Assembly (NCBI GenBank): GCA_036320915.1
Contig: JAXBDG010000006.1
Coordinates: 1,612,001 to 1,676,000, forward strand
Reading direction: 5' to 3'
Length of the DNA stretch: 64,000 bases
DNA from: Linnemannia elongata
Lineage: Eukaryota; Mortierellomycota; Mortierellomycetes; Mortierellales; Mortierellaceae
The notes beneath the pieces are model-generated. The model was not told the DNA's origin, did not search any database, and saw only the letters and a list, made by a program, of their open reading frames with translations. Below, piece after piece: positions 29,138 through 41,600 of the stretch (positions within the stretch are counted from its first letter, which is position 1; every line of letters starts with the position of its first letter). The translations under genes and the position numbers were made by a program.

Positions 29138-29425
29138 CCTCCTTCGATCTCCTTTTTTACAGTCGCGCTTTGTATCTCCATGTTTTTTTATTAAAAGCCC
29201 TTCAATTTTGATGATATGACCTATGTTGCCAACCTTGTCGCTTCTGCATGCGTTTTTTTTCAGCGCCGTTTTTATTATTTACTTTTCAGACAAAAAACAT
29301 TATCCTGTTTTTTTAACGTTTCTCACAGCAGTGAGAAAGAAGAAGAGGAGAGGAGAGGAAGTGACGAAAAAAGATCCACTGCTACAACCGCCATCAGCCC
29401 AACAATCTCAACATCCTCCAATTTT

Positions 29426-31885
29426 TTAATCGTCGTCCCAGTTCTCATCGTCAGTCTCTTCCTCATCATCACTTCCAGTAACACGAGACTTGCGCATCTG
29501 CAGAGCAGCCGCCAAGGCAGAGGCCAAATCGCCACTGCTGCCTTCTTCCTCTGCAGGAGGAGGGGGAGGGATAGGGCTACGAGAGGCTGAGCCTTCGGAA
29601 CCACCAGTCTTGCGCAACGCTCCAATACCTCCAGCACCACGAATACTTTCCAAGAGGTTGGCACGGCCAGCAGAGTTGCCGGCAGCGGGGAGAGCAATGG
29701 CAGGCGCACCACTGCCGCCCATGCCTGGTGGTGGGGGTGGAGGAGGAGGTCCGCCGCCGCCCATGGGTGGTGGAGGGGGAGGAGGGGGAGGGCCACCTGC
29801 GCCTCCCATAGGTGGAGGTGGAGGTGGAGGAGGAGGGCCACCAGAACCTCCCATAGGAGGGGGGGGAGGAGGGGGAGGGGGGCCGCCATGGTTGAATCCA
29901 CCCATAGGAGGAGGTGGTGGAGGAGGAGCTCCCGACCCAGACGAATGGAATGGGGGAGGGGGTGGAGGGGGCGTTGCCACAGCAGGAACATAGGCTCCAC
30001 GAACGGGGGGAGGTGGAGGAGGAGGCGCCTGGTGAGAGGTAGGAGGTGCATACGAAGGGCGAGGAGGTGGTGGAGGAGCAGTGTCACGTGCAGGAGTTGG
30101 TGGCGCATAGGCACGAGGAGGTTCAGGCGAAGGAGGAGCAGGCGCATGAACCGGCTCTCTGCTTGGCAGAGCTGGTGGAGCAGGCGAAGGTGGCGCAGGG
30201 GCGACACGCGATAGTCGCGATGGAGGAGGGGGTGGAGGAGCGCGACGAGAAGCTGGGGGAGGTGGAGGAGGTGGCTTGACCGTCGGCTTCATGACGGGCA
30301 TGACCGCGGCAGACGGGACAGCCCCACCCGATGGACTTTGCTGGTGTCCTCCAGATGCAGGAGCCACACGACGACTGGCGGGTGCAGCAGGTGCCGGCTT
30401 GGTAGCACCGGGTCCTCCACGCGACTGCACAAATTGCGACACAAACTCGGCGTTGTTCTGGATATCTTCCTGACTGACGCCCATCTTGTCCAGCTGCTCA
30501 AAGAGATTCTTCCATTCCGGATCAATGTTCTGGACCTATTAAGAGTAATGTTTTGGTTAATAAATGGAATTCGCAGTTGACATGATTTGTCAATGGAAAA
30601 CATACTGCAACACGTACGTTAAAGCCCTTGTTGGGGTCCCATCCGATATGGCCAAGATGCCTAAAGTTCGAGGGAAGGCCGATCTGGGTTTTGTCCAGTT
30701 TGCCTTTCGAGCCCTTCTTCTCCTTCTTGCTGCCAAAGAAGCCACTCTTTCTCGACTTTGGAGTAGCGCTAGGCGATCCATTGGGCGACGACTTGGCTAT
30801 TAATACGTGTGCGAATTCAAGATTTGTATTTGAGCAAAACATTAAGGCATTAGTAAAAGTTGAGCACTGTTGTTGATTGTCGATAATTCACTTTTTCAGG
30901 AAGGTTCGGCGACATTTCTCCATATCTCCAAAAGGACGACAGTAAGTGAGCGAGTGGAAGGGGTGTGAGCAATTACATTTCTTGAGAGTCTCGCGGTTGG
31001 AGACCTTCTTGTAGAATACGCTTGCCTCCTGGTCATCCGCGAACGAAAAGGCGGCCAGGCAGTTCTAGTTTTTATAGAAGAAGAGTCGACAGAGTCAATT
31101 TCCATGTCTCCGCAGTGCGCCTGGATTGTTGTGTTGGGCTGTAGTGATTCTACTTTGGAATCATGAATACTATCCAGTCAAAAGACTGTGCCAAGAGAAG
31201 AAAAAAAAAAGGGAGCAGCTGGCCTGGCTGAGATGCTTACATCGATCGCAAAGGTGTGGAAAAAGGAGCGCTCCTGGTTGTACTCAAAGTTCTCGTACAG
31301 CTCCTGTTCCCAAATGACACCTCGAGAACCCTATCAATCGATGAATGAGGTCAATGAAGTCCTTGTTAGCACACTTTGTGTCGCTTCGGTGGTTGTTATA
31401 TCAGTGTGGCAGTTGCGACTGTTTAGTTCAGACTGGTTTCTTGGTTACCATAAGGTCCACGATGCGGAAGAAGAAGGTTGACTTTGTTTGGACAAAGGCA
31501 AGACCGCCCATGATGCCCGAGTAGGTCCACGAGTTGGGGTCAGGGTAGGCAACATAGAGTCGAGCCACTGTCGCAGTGATAATTTTCTATTGGCCCCAGA
31601 AAGAAGGAAAATATAGCAAAGGAGTGGGGGTTAGGGATTTAAGAAGGACGGCTGAGTGTCTGCTGTGGTGTCCGTTGTATAGGGGAAGAGAAGGGTTGTC
31701 AGGAGTGGAATGGCGAGAGTGTTGGATGGATGGAATGGAGTCTACGCATTTTTTTTTTCTCTTGAGTGAGAGTGAGGTGTGAAGACGAGTGTGGTTGAAG
31801 AGAGGAGGCGAACCTGGGTGGTGGTGGGCAAGGCGCGCTTGATGGCGGCCTTGTCCTCGGGGTTGTGGAGGGTTACGCTTGGCAT
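29426..31885 (-). CDS. LAS17: WASP/Las17 actin nucleation-promoting factor
   Basis: Exons from 5' are 31885-31814, 31586-31449, 31330-31241, 31064-30977, 30796-30618 and 30535-29426, giving 558 residues. An N-terminal WH1/EVH1 domain (about 10-125) contains ATVARLYVAYPD, GGLAFVQ and WEQELYENFEY. A basic stretch (KKEKKGSKGK) is followed by a CRIB/GBD motif, IGLPSNFRHLGHIGWD (about 168-183), which in WASP binds active Cdc42. A very long proline-rich region with PPPPPPPMGG repeats (about 225-475) should bind SH3 proteins and profilin. The C-terminus holds a WH2 motif, NLLESIRGAGGIGALRK (about 482-498), and a central/acidic tail ending DDENWDDD, which recruits Arp2/3. The protein drives branched actin assembly at endocytic sites and the cell cortex. 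Exon 4 joins directly to the exon at 30796 by phase; no extra exon is needed. Confidence 0.94.
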
Positions 31886-32345
31886 CCTCTCTCAGGTTTG
31901 GGAATAGGGTGTACTGTTGTGTGTGCAATGGGAGGGTATGTGAATGGGTTGAAAGAGCGGGAAGGGAAGGGTGTGAAAGGAGGGAAGGAAAAGAGAACAA
32001 GAACCAGAAGAACCACCAAAGACAAGACAAAGAAAAGTGATAAAAAAAAAAAAAAAAAAGCCCACTCTGTCGTTCTTGCATTAGAACGAGACAATAACGT
32101 CACTGGATGGCACAGGACAAATTGCAGTCGAAAAATAAAATAAAATAATTAGCTCGGCTGTATTTTACTGATGACATGCCAATAATGAGTCTAGAAAGGG
32201 GGGAATCGTAGTGACGAAGGAAGGACAAGCAGCAGCAGCAGAGCAGAGTAGAGCAGCAGCAACAACAAAAACAGAACCATTGGCCCGTTCGCGTCTACAT
32301 AGTACATACTCATACTCTCTCTGTCCTACTTACTACTCATCGTAT
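31886..32345. other. Intergenic, WASP promoter and ORP 3' end
   Basis: 460 bp between two minus-strand genes. It includes an A19 tract near 32041-32059 and a CAG-rich patch near 32226-32266 in the probable 3' region of the oxysterol-binding protein gene. No gene is seen. Confidence 0.6.
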
Positions 32346-34069
32346 TTACTCACGCAGCCTCCAGTGGGGTTTCGTGTCGTCCTCCTTCAGAGCCTTAATG
32401 CCCACTGCCTCCACAAGCTTGCCCTTCAGCTCCTGGAATGCCTTGCCCGTCTCGTCATTGTCCTCCGACACCAGCTCAAACACCTTCAAGGCATCCGCCT
32501 GCGTCTCGCCCTTCTCCTTGCGAGCCTTGGCAAGAGCACGCTGTGCCTCCTCGATCTGTGCCTTCACCCGCGATGCCGTCGAGTAGTCCTTGTTGTTGAT
32601 CGCATTCGTCACCTGCGACCACAGCTTGTGAGACTCCAAATCACCCATCTCCGCCTGGGGCTTCAGCTCGGGCGCGACACTCTTGTCCGTATCAGAGTCA
32701 AAGAACAGACTGGTCGCGTTGGTCTTGTTGTCGGTGTAATTTGAGACTCCACTCCAGACACCCTGAGCAGTGTAGAAAACTGATCCTCCCTCGATGGGCT
32801 TCAGTGTGGCCTTGAAGCTGTGACGCTCCCCTGAAAAGTATCCCTTGGTGCTGTACTCGATGGTTGTCATATGTCCTGCGCTGCTAACGATGTAAGTCGT
32901 TCCAGACAACTCGACCGAGGGACGGCCAGTAACCATGCCGCGAATGTTGAGGTTGGGCAGGGTGATCAGGTAATGCTCCTTGAACTGGGGCAAGGTGAGG
33001 ATGGCGTGGCCGGTCTGGGAGACATCAATTCCTGCAGGCATGGCGAAGCGAGACTTTTGACCACAGTGACCTTCCAGAATAACGCCAGCCTTCTTGTTCT
33101 CGAGGTGGAAGCCCATGATCTATGTTTGGTTGTTGGTGTTATCGATATCGACATTGATATTGTATGGTTGGTCACACACAACATACATACGCACGAGGAA
33201 AATCACATTATGCCGTCGTGAAGGAAAAAAAAAAGTGAAAGTAGAATAAGGTCAGATCCAATCCTATCGCACGAGCTTGAACCAGATCAAACGAGACGAG
33301 AAACCCCATGTCCGTTTGCGCTCATTTTTCACAAAGTCTTTTTTTGTTGACAGTGGGGTGACAGCAGGCAACAATCAAACAAATAAACAACACTTACAGG
33401 AGGGTGATGGCTGACTTGCTCGGCCTTCAAGATGGTGTCACCAGTCTCTTCGTCGCCAGTCCATTTGGCAAAGTACTGCTCGCCAAGGACAGGGTTGTAA
33501 GGCTTCTTCTCCATGCCGGCAGTAGTAGATCTGGAAGAGTACGATCCGTACAAGGTCGAGATGAACCACCGAGTAGCGTTCAACAGACGCTCCTCGGGTG
33601 TCTCGCCTTTAGAGATGGAAGCAAACAGTTTGGGATGGTCACCCCAGTACTGACTAGAGATGTTGGGGTAAAGAAAGGAGGAGTAATCATATTCGTTCAA
33701 TTAGCAGTTGGTCATGTTGCTCGTTTTTTTTTCTCTTTCTCCTGTATTCCAGAGAAACGGTTGAGAAAGAATTCCAAAGACAGCCGCCCGTCTGTAACGG
33801 TCTTTATCGCCATCAATTAGAAGTGCGAGCAAGCAAGCAAGTGTGTCCGTCCACATTGATTGGGGTGATGGGGATAAGAGAAAGTAAAAGAGAGAGACGC
33901 ACCTGTACTCGAGCAAGCTGACAGAGCTCAGCAAGAAGCTGGGGCAGGTGAGGGAGGAGAGGTCTCCTGAGAAGCTGGCGAGGGTAGCTACGAAAGAGCT
34001 GAGAGAGTCTTTCTGACCCTCGGGGACTGCGGGCGCGGTTTCGGTGTCGTTGATGGTGTCCTTGCTCAT
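32346..34069 (-). CDS. Oxysterol-binding protein homologue, Osh4/Kes1 type
   Basis: Exons from 5' are 34069-33903, 33653-33398 and 33119-32346, giving 398 residues, the size of the short ORP class with no PH or ankyrin domains. The ORD ligand-binding core is clear: LLEYSQYWGDHP, KPYNPVLGEQ (the lid-proximal phosphoinositide-contacting stretch) and the family signature EQVSHHPP (about 134-141) whose two His residues contact PI4P. The C-terminus is charged and helical (AQRALAKARKEKGE). Kes1-type proteins exchange sterol for PI4P between ER and Golgi or plasma membrane and modulate vesicle exit. No FFAT motif was noticed. The start is the ATG at 34069, followed by a short acidic N-terminus. Confidence 0.94.
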
Positions 34070-34705
34070 GATGGAAGTAGTTATTTTGTTTTGTGATGAG
34101 TTGGGTTGATGGTCGATGGAGGTAAAATGATGAAAGAAGAAAAAAAAAAAGAAAGAAAAGAAGAAAAGATAAAAATACTTGCAGAAAATAAAAGAACGGC
34201 TGGCTGTCTATTATCAGCCCATGGGACCCATACTAAAGACGTCACTTTGAGCGTCACCTCAAGTTCCTGCTGGAGTTCTTGAACAAAAAAAGGTCGCAGG
34301 TGCACGTCGTCATCTTAGTCCTCGCCGACTGTCTGTTCGTTTTGTTTCTTGTTGTTCCTGTTGCAATTGCTGAATATCTCCGGCTGCTATATGCTATTAT
34401 TGCTCTGCTTGAACTCCTGCAGGTCAATGGACAATGGTGTCATAGAACAAAAAGGTCAAACGTCAAAGTAACCTGTTCCTCCGTCTTCGTCTTCACCTTG
34501 AGTTATTGCGACTCCTTCCATCTGACAGCCGCTCTCATCATAAGATAGCCGCTTCTGTGAATAAATAAACACTTCTTTTGTGGTCTTCTTATGTCATTTT
34601 GCCCAAAAGAAAAACAGCCTAACCATCATCCTAGACGTTCTCAAGGTGGGGCTGTTGATGTGAATAAAAAAAAAAAAAATCGCCAGACGCAAATACAAAA
34701 GAAAC
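34070..34705. other. Intergenic between ORP gene and tRNA
   Basis: 636 bp with short A-rich runs (34140-34150, 34666-34679) and no recognisable gene. Confidence 0.55.
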
Positions 34706-34779
34706 CGCTCCTGGGTGGGCTTGAACCACCAACCTCCTGATTAACAGTCAGACGCGCTAACCAATTGCGCCACAGAAGC
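34706..34779 (-). tRNA. tRNA-Asn (anticodon GTT)
   Basis: The minus strand folds as a complete 74-nt cloverleaf without intron. The acceptor arms GCTTCTG and CAGGAGC pair with one T-G wobble, and the discriminator base is G. The D arm contains the A-box-like TGGCGCAATTGG. The anticodon loop CTGTTAA gives GTT, and the T arm contains GGTTCAAGCC, a good B box. The CCA end is not encoded, as expected for a nuclear tRNA. Confidence 0.97.
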
Positions 34780-35107
34780 TCGATGTTACCCATGAAATTA
34801 TTTACCTTTATCGACCAACAGTTTAGTATGTGGTATCACGTGATAGTAAATATAGGCTGACTATTTCTAGGTGCACGTGCTCTGCCGTTTTGCCAGCCAG
34901 CCAGCGTCTGACAGCCAAGAGGCTTCCTTTTTTTTTTTTTTTTTTTTTTTTTTTCCACCTCTGAAAGCCAAAAGGTCAAGAAGCCTGCCTTCTTTGTTTT
35001 CTTTTTCCTCTTCTTCTTTTGTTCGTTCTCTTCCTCTCTTCTTCTCTTATCGTTGCCCTTCTTCACCTCCTCTCACGTACACAAACCAACTTTCACACCA
35101 CCTCCTC
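34780..35107. other. Promoter and leader of the CDF transporter gene
   Basis: The stretch includes a T27 tract (34928-34954) and then a pyrimidine-rich leader running to the ATG at 35108. The upstream frame is open through this leader, but its composition (poly-Phe/Ser) argues against translation. Confidence 0.6.
34928..34954. repeat. T27 homopolymer
   Basis: Twenty-seven consecutive T residues about 155 bp upstream of the CDF transporter start codon. Confidence 0.93.
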
Positions 35108-38100
35108 ATGGGTCCCAAGTCAAAGAAGAAGAGCCAGAGCAAGGCAAAGGCAATCGCAACCATCAAAGCAAACATTGCCGCCTCAAACACCTCATCAGGA
35201 CAATCATCCCCCGCCTCAACTACTCCAGCTTCTCCCGCTCCTGCTCAACCTCTTCTCTCCTCTTCTCCCTCCCCTTCCTCTGCCCTCTCTATCCCCTCCT
35301 CAACCGTCAACCACATTGCCGTCCCCGTCGGCAACAGCAACGGCAACGGCAGTAGCAGTAGCAGCAGTATCACTGAGACTCAACTGAACCAGGATCAACA
35401 GGAACTGGAGGAAGACGACCTTGCTGCTGCTCAGAACCACTTGGAACAACCTACGCACGTTCACTCTCGCAACCCTCAGCGATCCCCCACCATGCCCGCC
35501 ACCGAAGAACAAGAGCAACTGGCCAACCACTCCCACGAACACTCGTCTCACAACCACTCCAATGGCCATCATCATGCCCACGGACCAGGGCACGTCCACG
35601 CTCCTCAGAGCACGGTTGACAGTCAGAGCATCATCCATACCATGCCCCACAGCAAAACTCCTTTGAAGGCTTCGTCCCTTGGCCAGAGCTACGGCAGCGG
35701 TCTTGGATCGTCGACCTCTCTCGACATTGATTTCCACCACGGTCCACACGATGCCAACTCGCCTCCCCTTCGCGGCTCAACCCCTCCTCCAATTGCCTGC
35801 AAGGGTGTCTTGATCACCAACGAGTCAACAAAGAACAAGCGCAAGTTGATCTTTGTCACGGTGCTTTGCCTGGCATTCTTTGCTGTCGAAATGGTTGGAG
35901 GTTACTTTGCAAAGTCACTCGCCCTCATGAGTGATGCCTTCCACCTTTTATCCGGTAAGCATGAAAGACCAGCTAAACAAGCTGTGTGTGTGTTTGTGTG
36001 TTAGGGAGACCTTTAGTTGTTATTTGGCTGCAACGGATCGCAGATTTCCTTTCCTCTCAATTGAGTAGATCTATCTCCTTTTTTTTTTATTTTCCATTGG
36101 CCTAAAGATTGAAGGAGATGCAGGTTACTTTAGTGAGGACATAAAGAAGTGAGAAAATGACAGGTGGAGAGCAGGTAGAGGGGAAAGTGAAAAAAAAAAA
36201 ATGACAGAAAGACGAGAGAGAAAAAAAAAAAAAAAAAAAAAAAAAAGACAGCAAGACGGGAGAAAGGATAGCATTCCATGGAAACTTCAGGGATGAAGGG
36301 ATGAGGGATGAATTCAACCTCCTTGAGGAGGTGCCAGGCTCAGTACTGTTCCGAGTTTCCAACTTGATCCTCATTACGTTTCATTTCCATATTGCAATGC
36401 ATATAGACGTGGTCAGCTTCATGGTCTCGTTGATTGCTATCTGGCTCTCAGAGCAGCCTGCTACCAAGCGCCACTCCTTTGGATACCACCGCGCAGAAGT
36501 CCTGGCTGCGCTCATGTCTGTCTTTATTATCTGGATCCTGACCGCCTTCCTCCTCATGGAGGCCTACGAGCGTATCCAGAACCCACAGTCCATCGACGGC
36601 AAGACCATGTGCATCGTCGCCAGTATTGGCGTCCTCATCAACATTATGTAAGCTCTTGTTTATCGCCGTTTTTTTCTTACTTTCTTGGCGTCGATCCGCC
36701 CATTTGCCTTTGTATTGTTTACTGTGTGTGCATCTCGAATGCAAATGACTAATTTTTACGTCCTAACGTTTATATTTACTATGTTCCAGTCTGGCTTTTG
36801 CTTTGGGACATGATCACGGCCACGACCACGGAGGCCATGACCACGGCCACTCGCACAACGACGGCCACAGCCATTCTCATGATCACAGCAACGGCTCTTC
36901 TCATGCCCACAACGAGAATCACTCGCACGACCACAATGGAGGAAAGCAGAAGAAGGTATTGCTACTGCTACTTTAGATGATCTGAAAGGACCCTGCCTTT
37001 CTGTCTCTTGATGATCTTACTTACACCTAGCTACTTCTTTCTCGCATGATTAATAGGAGGTCAACATCAATGTCAAGGCGGCGACTCTTCATGTTATTGG
37101 CGACTTGATCTCATCGGTGGTATGTTGTTCACTTCAATATGCAAGCATGCGGAGTTTTTTGTTGTTTTTATTGATGATCTGGCAAACAACGCGATGGTCT
37201 ACATCAAAATGGAAAGTGAGATGCGACCACAAAAAAAAACCTCACCCGCGCAGAGAGATCCGTTCGTCTCGCGGTCCCTCTTTTTACGTTTTTTTTTCTC
37301 ACCCTCAGTTCTCGTTTTTCAATAATAGGGAGTGTTGATTGCCTCGATTATTATCATGATCAAGCCTTCGTGGACTATTGTTGATCCGATTTGCACAGTG
37401 TTCTTCTCGGCATTGGTCATGTTCACCACCTACCGTCTTGTTTGGGACAGTCTTGGTATTTTGATGGAGGGTACCCCCACCCACATTGACCCCGAAGAGA
37501 TTGAGGCCAGTCTTCTTAAGATCCCCGGTGTCACCCTTGTGCACGACTTGCACGTCTGGAACTTGACCGCTGGCAAGGTATGATTGTGCAATTGCTAATG
37601 CACCAACCCCCTTTGTTTTGTTATTATCATTATCAACGGCAAACGAGGGGACCAACCAACCAACTGTCAGCGCTCTTTTACTGCTCGAGCTCACGGTTGC
37701 AAAAGTTTACGCCCTGAGACCGCCAACGATGCCATTTATGGTGCTCAAAAAGTATCATGAGAAAAAAAAAAGCGCTAACTGTTTCTAACAGAACTCGCCC
37801 GCTCGCCGCTCTCACTCAATTACTTCCACCATTTACACTCACTGACCTCTCTTTGTATTATTTTTTTCTTCTTGTGTACACTTTTTTGGTTTTTGCAATA
37901 GGCTTCGATGGCAGTTCATTTGCAGTTGGCACCTATCAGTCCCTTGACCCTGGGGGCCCTGTCGATGGCGGACTATGACCGGATCTTGACGGAGGCACAA
38001 AACGTTGTCTGTGGAAAGTTCCAGATTCATCATTCGACCATCCAGCTTGAGACGGCGTCCAACTCGAGCGAGCACTGTCGGCCGGATATGTGTTCCAACG

Positions 38101-38141
38101 ATCCTATTGCTTTCAGTGGTCGTGGAGCCAACCTTGTGTGA
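35108..38141 (+). CDS. Cation diffusion facilitator zinc transporter, ZRC1/COT1 type
   Basis: Exons 35108-35954, 36407-36647, 36790-36955, 37057-37119, 37329-37577 and 37902-38141 give 601 residues. The core has six helices with the zinc-site pairs of the CDF family: HLLSD in helix 2 (about 279-283) and HVIGD in helix 5 (about 430-434). A His-rich loop between helices 4 and 5 (GHDHGHDHGGHDHGHSH) is the hallmark of the vacuolar Zrc1/Cot1/ZnT group. The C-terminal cytoplasmic domain (PGVTLVHDLHVWNL) follows. Unusually, the 230-residue Ser/Pro-rich N-terminal extension carries a second His cluster (HSHEHSSHNHSNGHHHAHG). The protein should exchange H+ for Zn2+ into the vacuole or secretory pathway. 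The first intron is long (452 bp) and holds an A26 tract. aataaa occurs near 38347. Confidence 0.94.
36221..36246. repeat. A26 homopolymer inside intron
   Basis: Twenty-six consecutive A residues within the first intron (35955-36406) of the CDF transporter gene, next to a shorter A12 run. Confidence 0.93.
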
Positions 38142-38604
38142 GGATGGGGATGAGAAATGACGGAAAATCGGATGGATTAGTCCAACGACTATCTTGCAGA
38201 CCAGGCCACCCTTGTAGACCACGGCGGCTCTATTGCGCACATATATGCACAAGAAATCACCCTCAACCCAACCAGCACCTACCACAAAAAAAAAAAAAAT
38301 CACCAAGCAACCCTTACATACATATCATCATTTTGTTAGAACAAAAAAATAAATATCTAACCTAAAGCATTTAAGAGGAGTGGGAAGAAAGAAAAAAAAA
38401 GCGACTGGCTCTCATGCTTGCTATGCTTTGTTCGTGGTAAAAGGGAGGGAGAGTGTGATGGTCGATCTGATAAGGAGGGGGGACAGAAAAGATGATTTTT
38501 CGAACGTGGTGTAGTGCAGATGCTATTGTTTATTTGTGTGTTATGTTTGATATGTGAATGAGAATGCGAAAAATAAGTGTCTAAGGTGAGGGAGGGAGGT
38601 GGAT
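38142..38604. other. Convergent intergenic region
   Basis: 463 bp between the stop codons of the CDF transporter gene (+) and the large low-complexity gene (-). It holds a short A13 tract, aataaa near 38347 and no gene. Confidence 0.6.
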
Positions 38605-41600
38605 CTAATTCGAAGAAGAGCTGAGGATAGCCTGGACCTGACGCGTCCATGCATCCCTTCTCTCCTCTCCTTCCTGGTGCCAATGAACAGGATCCATAGC
38701 AAGGAGGCAGTTCTGTTCAAGCGCCAAGAGGGCCTTGGCCAGATCGGCCTCTGTCGCAGCATTGCCCGTCATCGACAACCAGTCTTGCTCCGACATCTCC
38801 AGTGCCAGTGACAACGAGCTACTGGGACTTGAGGGTGAAGATGAAGGAGAGATAGAGGAGGAGGACCAGGAGGGGGACATGGCGGTTGGGAGGATGCCTG
38901 TCTGCTGGAGCTCGATTAGGAGGTAAGCGAAGGATGCGACGGTCTGTGGGTTTCGATCTAACCATGCCTGGCGACGCGACATTGTTCCTGCTGCTGTAGA
39001 TTGTTGTGATTGGAAGGAGGGGGTTTTATATTGAGTGAGGAGGTGAGTTTCGAAGGTGTGGAGGAGGGTGAGGAGGTTCGCCAGGACGGTTGGCGAGACT
39101 TGTGAAGACGATGGTGCTGGTGGTGTAGATGTTTGTGCTGTTGGAGTGGTGATGGAGGACGAAGAAGCGTAAAGTCCAGTGAGGAGGGTGGAGGGTATTA
39201 TTGCTGAGGTGTGTGGGTAAGCAGCAGGGGAGGAATGAGCGTCCGCATGGATATGAACATGAGCATGCGCGTGTTGTTGTTGTTGTTGTAGTTGTTGTCC
39301 TCTTGCAGAGAGGGTGGCCAAAGCGGCGGAGCGTGCGGCGTCGGCTTCGGCACGGATGAGGGAATGGTATGACGGTGGGGGTGGCGCGTCGTCGAATAGG
39401 TGCGTGTACCCTTCCAGTGTGTCTGGGTTGACCACCTGTTGTTGGTGGCGATGGCGGTAGGAGGAATTGGTTTCCTCTTCATCCTCATCTGAGTCTTCTT
39501 CGTCACTGTCCTCATCCGAGTCGCTTTCACTATCCTCCTCTTCCTCTGACGTATCGCTATCATCGTCGCTATCATAACTCCGGTACCGATGATCTTGCTC
39601 ATCCTGCCTTGGCGACACAGCGGCGCTCTGCTGCTGTTGAGGCTCGCGTTGTTGTTGATGGTAGTTTGGAGGAGGCGCCTGCTGCGACTGGTACTGATAC
39701 TGCTGACGCTGCTGGTACTGACTAGGAGGGTCTTCATCTGAATCCGAGTCGTCGTCTGAGACAGAGTCGAAGAAGGAGCCCGTTGCTGTCCTTGTTGATG
39801 GGCCGAGTTGTTGCGGGTTGCCTGCTGCTGCTGAGTAGTAGTAGTATTGTGGGCGGCTTTGAGGTCCGACTGGCTGTCTGTGCGGTTGGCGAGGGAACGA
39901 TGAGGTCGAGGGGCTAATCTGGCCAGATGATGATGATGAAGAAGACAAAGAGGATGATGGTGGAGGTGGTGCTCGGCTGGTGCTAGTGCTGGTGCTATTT
40001 GCAGTTGAGAGGGTTGACCTGCGAGATCCAGGTCCTCGCAGACTGAACTGAAAAGGCGTTGAGAACCGTCTTGCCGTCAGTGAGCCTTCTGGTGCAGAGG
40101 CTGTCGTAACCCTTGAAGCCGAGGACTCGGGTCCGGAAGCAGTAACCGTAACTGCATTAGCCGACGAGGACGACGACGATGATCCACGATGGTTGTTAAG
40201 ATGTGATCCTGAAGATGAAGAAGAGGGCAAGACGGCATGCATGGTGTTGGCACGCCCGCGCTGAATCGTAGTCGAGGCTGCCTCTGTCGTAGTTGCAGCT
40301 GTTGCTGTTGTCGCTGACTTGAACCACGAAGACCTCCGCTTCTTCTTCTCGCCACCGCCAATACCCTCATCGCCGCTCGTCTTCATGCCCTCCTTCTTCC
40401 TGCCAGATCTCGATCCATTACTGCTACCACTGCTCTTATGCACCTTGGGCGATGGTGGGTGCTGAGAATAGACTTGTGTGACGCCACCGAGGGAGATTGG
40501 TCCTTGCAGGGGTGAGGATGAAGGCGAAGGCAAGGGGGTTGTTGAAGAGGGGGTCCTTCCGAACATGGCCAAGAAAGGGTTCCTACTCTTCTTTCCACTC
40601 GACGGTCGCATCGTCGTTGTTGTGGGTGTAGTTGTAGCGGTTGTGGATGATGGCATGGGCTGTGATACATGGATAGTCCTTGTCGCTGGCGATGATGCCG
40701 TTGAAGTAGAAGTTGATGTGTTGTTGTGGGGGTTTGCTGCGGAAGCTGAAGAGTTGGACAGGAGAGGAGGGAAACTCGTACGGTAGCTGGAAAAGTGCGA
40801 AATAGTGCCCTGGAGTAGTTGTGGATCGTTGCTGCCATTGTCGCCACCATTGTCGCCACCATTGCGGGTCTTGTTCCATTCCTGGAGTTGACGTTGTTCT
40901 TGCTCCTCCAGATCCGAAACGATAGTTCCTGGAAGAGTCAGCGCCGACAGGCCGGTAATCCCACCGCTCCCACTACGACCCCTTTGGTCACTACCGCCGC
41001 CACCACTGCTGCATTTGAACGTCCTGGAGGAAGAGGTAGAGGAGACAGAATGGAGACTGCCACGAGGGCTGACGGGCTGTTGCTGGTGATGATTGCGAAT
41101 GGTTGCAGTTATGACTGGAGTGGAAACCGGGGTCGCCTCAGGGGTTAACAGCCCGTACCCGTTATTACCGCCGTTAATACCATTATCGTCATGGTCGGTG
41201 GAATCTTTCGTGCTGTGCCGACTGGATCTAGGCGTCAACGTCGTCATTGTGATGGTAGCAGCTGTAGAAGACGAAGCAGAAGGTGATGATGAAATTCCGG
41301 CACAAGTTTTCAACGCTGCCATTGCCATCGCCCGCAGCTCGCTGGTTTTCCGCCTATCAATCTCATTGCTATCCAAGACTGAGACCAGAGATTGTGCCAA
41401 TTGCTCCAGTTGTTCCTGCAACTGAATCATGGTCGTCCAACACTCAACCGAACATGCTACTACCGCCGCTGGTCGTTGTTGTCGTTGTCGTGAACTCTCC
41501 TGGCTGTGGGCGTGGGTGTGAGTGTGAGTGTGGGCGCTGGTGGGTGGTGTCATAATCATCATTTTGGGGTTTGTTGTGAATGTTCTTGAAATAGGTGGGA

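Noticed and set aside
30880..30960. An additional WASP exon between 30977 and 30796
   Set aside because: Candidate frames there hit stops or break phase, while direct joining of 30977 to 30796 keeps phase and gives a continuous sequence.
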